Shown here piece after piece: positions 61,817-64,000 of a stretch of DNA of 64,000 nt; the first letter of the stretch is position 1, and every line of letters starts with the position of its first letter. The translations under genes were made by a program, and so were the position numbers. Origin of the DNA: Saturnia japonica (taxonomy: Eukaryota > Arthropoda > Insecta > Lepidoptera > Saturniidae); the NCBI GenBank assembly GCA_033032175.1, contig CM065319.1:15287018-15351017 (forward strand), read 5' to 3'. The notes under the pieces were generated by a model that was given only the letters and a program-made list of their open reading frames with translations, ran no database searches and was not told where the DNA came from.

Positions 61817-63910
61817 CTGAAATAGAAAGCGGAATTAACTTTTTTGTATCGTTCTGAAGCCAAGAAAAAGAATTTTTAATACAATAAAGAAAACCGACTT
61901 CGAGGTTCCTGGTGTTTATCCGATGTCGAAGGTCCAATGTAAATAAAATTAAAATCCTCCACCCTCGAGGTATCCATCCTCTTTTCAACGGTCTCAAATC
62001 GGTTCATGAACAAAGAAGTTATGCCATGTATATAAACAATTGAATTGAGAACTTCCTATTCTTTAAGTCGGTTAAAAATTTGTTTTTTTTTTAACCAGAT
62101 AACCCACAAAAATCGAGATGACACCCTCTTCAGAATTATCAAAAAAAAAATTTGGTGGCGTTTTGCGTGATATAAACATAAACTGAAAGCATTCATTCTC
62201 AGATCCCACAAAATCTTCCTAGAAAGTTCTAACAAGGGAGCCATCATCTTGTTAGGATACTGAATCGTCATAACACATGACAATATAATTCACTCGATAA
62301 TGGCAGTAATGGTCTTCATTAAAGAGGCCCGGTTGCCAAGTTAGGAAGAAGAATGTTTATAACAGTAAAAATATTTTTTCTAATAAAGTAGAAAAATATG
62401 AAACATTTTAAGACATGTACATTGAGAATTTTTGGCATCATGTAGTGTGGTTTTTGTTTTTTATTCATAAATTTGTATTTATTACTCTATATCGTGTAAT
62501 AGCCGAATGTAAGTGTGTGTATTGGCGAAATTGTCTACATAGGCAGAAAGATATAAAAAAAAGAATGTCCAAAGTTTATTTCATATTACCTAAACCACCG
62601 TGCATAACTTTAGTATAATGATATCATCTAGTAAATAGTACAGATGCACGAACTAAGTCCAGTCACCGTTTGGGCTTCACTACTTATTACAGGAACTCCG
62701 CATCGATCGATGTGAGTTCAAATCTCTGCAACGAGCCTGAGCGCCCGGTGAAGAAAATCATCGTGATGTAACCATAACATGGTTGTAGGGCTTTTTTCAA
62801 GTTGAAAATCTGTAGCCACACACCAATAGGTGTGCTCGGGCTGCTGCACTTGAGAGCCAGTCTTCCACTGTTAGGCATGTCGCATGCTACCACCATCTAG
62901 AGCCACATCACTATTAAAGACTGTGACTACAACGTTTAAGACATAACAATAAAAAATTGTCAATCATCGTACATCCCACTTTTGAACGTGACCCATCACA
63001 ACGACCGACAACAAGGAAGTTAGTATGCTTTTTTAACAAACATGCAAAATTTGCACAATTTTCTGATCAAGCCCATAAGGCTTAGGACACACTGAGGTTA
63101 GCCGAGAACTTTTAAAAACAGTAACTATGAAGGCAGTGCATGCTAACACTTCACGGTGATTTTTTATGTACTGTTACTACTATCTGACTAGCTACCACCC
63201 TCACTTATAGGTGTGCTCCGATAGCAGCACTTTAGAGCCAGTTCCCCCACTAAGCTTAACATGGAAACATCTTGGGCCACACCGTCATTTAATAACAAAT
63301 GCCAAAACTTAAAAGATAGGTATAAGGCACAGAGAAATTTCCGGGGCAGTCCGACTAGTGGACTACCTCCACCCTACAGAAGACCTAATAAACTAATGTT
63401 GTGTTCCTGCGTTGAGTAAATTTTGGCTATCCGCTTATGTAGGCAACTTCGCCAATGTCAAGTTTGACAAATACACGTTATAAAATTTAGTTGCCAAAAA
63501 ATCGGTGTACTGTAGAATAATCAATAAATAAGGCACGTTGACACAACACAAAACAGTCACAAATTTATAAAAAACACATGTTATGGGAACTGTTTAACAT
63601 ATAAGTTTTCATCTTAGTAGTAAAAAAATCGTAAAAAAAAGATTTCAACCTGACACTCCCGACTGCAGTACCACTGGTTCGCGCAACCGGCGCACACGAA
63701 CTGCGCGTCTCTTCGCCGGCAGCCCTGGCAAAGCGGCGTGTCGGACCCGTCCGCGTCACCGCCCTCACCCTCGCCCGCACCCCCTTCACCCCCGCCGGCC
63801 GCTTCCCCCGTTGGCTCCGTGTTGCCCTCATCGATGACGAGCCGGCCCGAACCGGATCCAGCCGGCGACCCGGACGCTTCACCCTCCGAGGCTGGGCTTT
63901 CCTCATCATC
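61775..63910 (-). CDS. MYND zinc-finger protein, last two coding exons
   Basis: The - strand exons 63910-63650 and 61816-61775 join in phase 0 to give about 100 residues and a TAA stop. The first exon encodes an acidic, Ser/Gly/Glu-rich low-complexity linker and then CQGCRRRDAQFVCAGC and WYCSRECQ. The second completes the finger with VAAWDEHSEMCSG. Together they give the full MYND spacing: C-x2-C, C-x2-C, then C-x3-C-x7-H-x3-C. MYND fingers usually mediate protein-protein contacts, often in transcriptional regulators, so a nuclear or cytoplasmic adaptor role is plausible but not shown. A MYND domain at the extreme C-terminus recalls DEAF1-like proteins, but this finger does not resemble DEAF1 closely enough for me to use that name. 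The 5' part lies beyond 64000. The intron holds a LINE-type tail and two SINE copies. Confidence 0.82.
61888..62092 (+). repeat. family F copy 4, in the MYND-gene intron
   Basis: 'aaccgacttcgaggttcctg', 'cgatgtcgaaggtccaatgt', 'tcggttcatgaacaaagaag' and an ending 'cctattctttaagtcggtta'. It lies about 70 bp from the terminal exon, antisense to the gene. Confidence 0.65.
62660..62905 (+). repeat. SINE family B copy in the MYND-gene intron
   Basis: A sense copy with B box-like 'gagttcaaatctc' (near 62712), 'cgtgatgtaaccataacatg', 'caataggtgtgctcgggctg' and 'tgcacttgagagccagtctt'. It is antisense to the host gene. Confidence 0.8.
63110..63290 (+). repeat. SINE family B fragment in the MYND-gene intron
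   Basis: A diverged partial copy: 'gactagctaccaccctcact', 'taggtgtgctccgatagcag' and 'cactttagagccagttcccc'. The head is lost. Confidence 0.65.
63650..63910 (-). CDS. MYND-gene penultimate exon
   Basis: This 261-bp exon (87 codons) has its acceptor (gttacag) just above 63910 and its donor (CAG followed by gttgaaat) just below 63650. It is far richer in G and C than its surroundings because of the Gly/Glu/Ser-rich linker (including GGGEGGAGEGEGG). It carries the first six cysteines of the MYND finger. Confidence 0.85.
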
Positions 63911-64000
63911 CTGTAACGCAATTATCATCAGTGGTAGCGCGTTGGGATATTGCTTCGATTGACGTAGGTCTGAATCATACTAAAAGAGTGATGAAACGAT

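Noticed and set aside
63565..63962. 118-residue - strand and 74-residue + strand ORFs at the right end
   Set aside because: Both overlap the MYND exon in other frames. Their Arg-rich and Pro/Ser-rich composition is what the GC-rich linker gives when read out of frame.

Overview
The window looks like nuclear DNA of an insect, most probably a moth or butterfly. It is AT-rich, has intron-split genes with GT-AG junctions, and is crowded with short dispersed repeats. Several repeat tails are ones I associate from memory with lepidopteran genomes, such as a stretch ending in 'gaagtcagttaaaaa' and copies beginning with 'ctagctgtgcccgcgg'. The species assignment is an inference. I see no bacterial gene organisation, no CRISPR array and no viral genome.

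Two host genes are supported, both partial. On the + strand at 44198-47175 lie the last four coding exons of NPRL2, the GATOR1 subunit that restrains TORC1 when amino acids are scarce. Exon phases join cleanly and the reading ends in a stop. The N-terminal half should lie upstream, but I did not find it. On the - strand at 61775-63910 lie the last two coding exons of a gene whose protein ends in a complete MYND zinc finger, split across the intron. The rest of that gene runs off the right edge. I cannot name it.

Mobile DNA dominates the remainder. From left to right: repeats and a long AT microsatellite (3.5-13.4 kb); a homogeneous 90-bp tandem array of twelve full units, kept open in one frame apart from one 1-bp slip (13.95-15.05 kb); a 75-78-bp tandem repeat (15.7-16.0 kb); SINE and LINE-tail copies (16.3-26.2 kb); a dead mariner with TA target duplication (26706-27974); an apparently intact DD41D (rosa-type) mariner-family element (29106-30408); a small MITE at 36.3 kb; a 5'-truncated LINE nested in a terminal-inverted-repeat element (37.1-38.9 kb); a 1.18-kb inverted-repeat element carrying a C2H2 zinc-finger ORF (40017-41198); and several MITEs around and beyond NPRL2 (47.8-49.2 kb, 60.6 kb).

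A tRNA-derived SINE family (called B here) has six copies. Two are inside NPRL2 introns and two inside the MYND-gene intron. One fills about three quarters of the shortest NPRL2 intron. The stretch from about 53 to 61 kb is AT-rich and poor in recognisable features. The host genes have no visible functional link to each other. The main story is layered transposon activity around two ordinary genes. The items most worth a second look are the intact DD41D element, the zinc-finger element and the 90-bp array.
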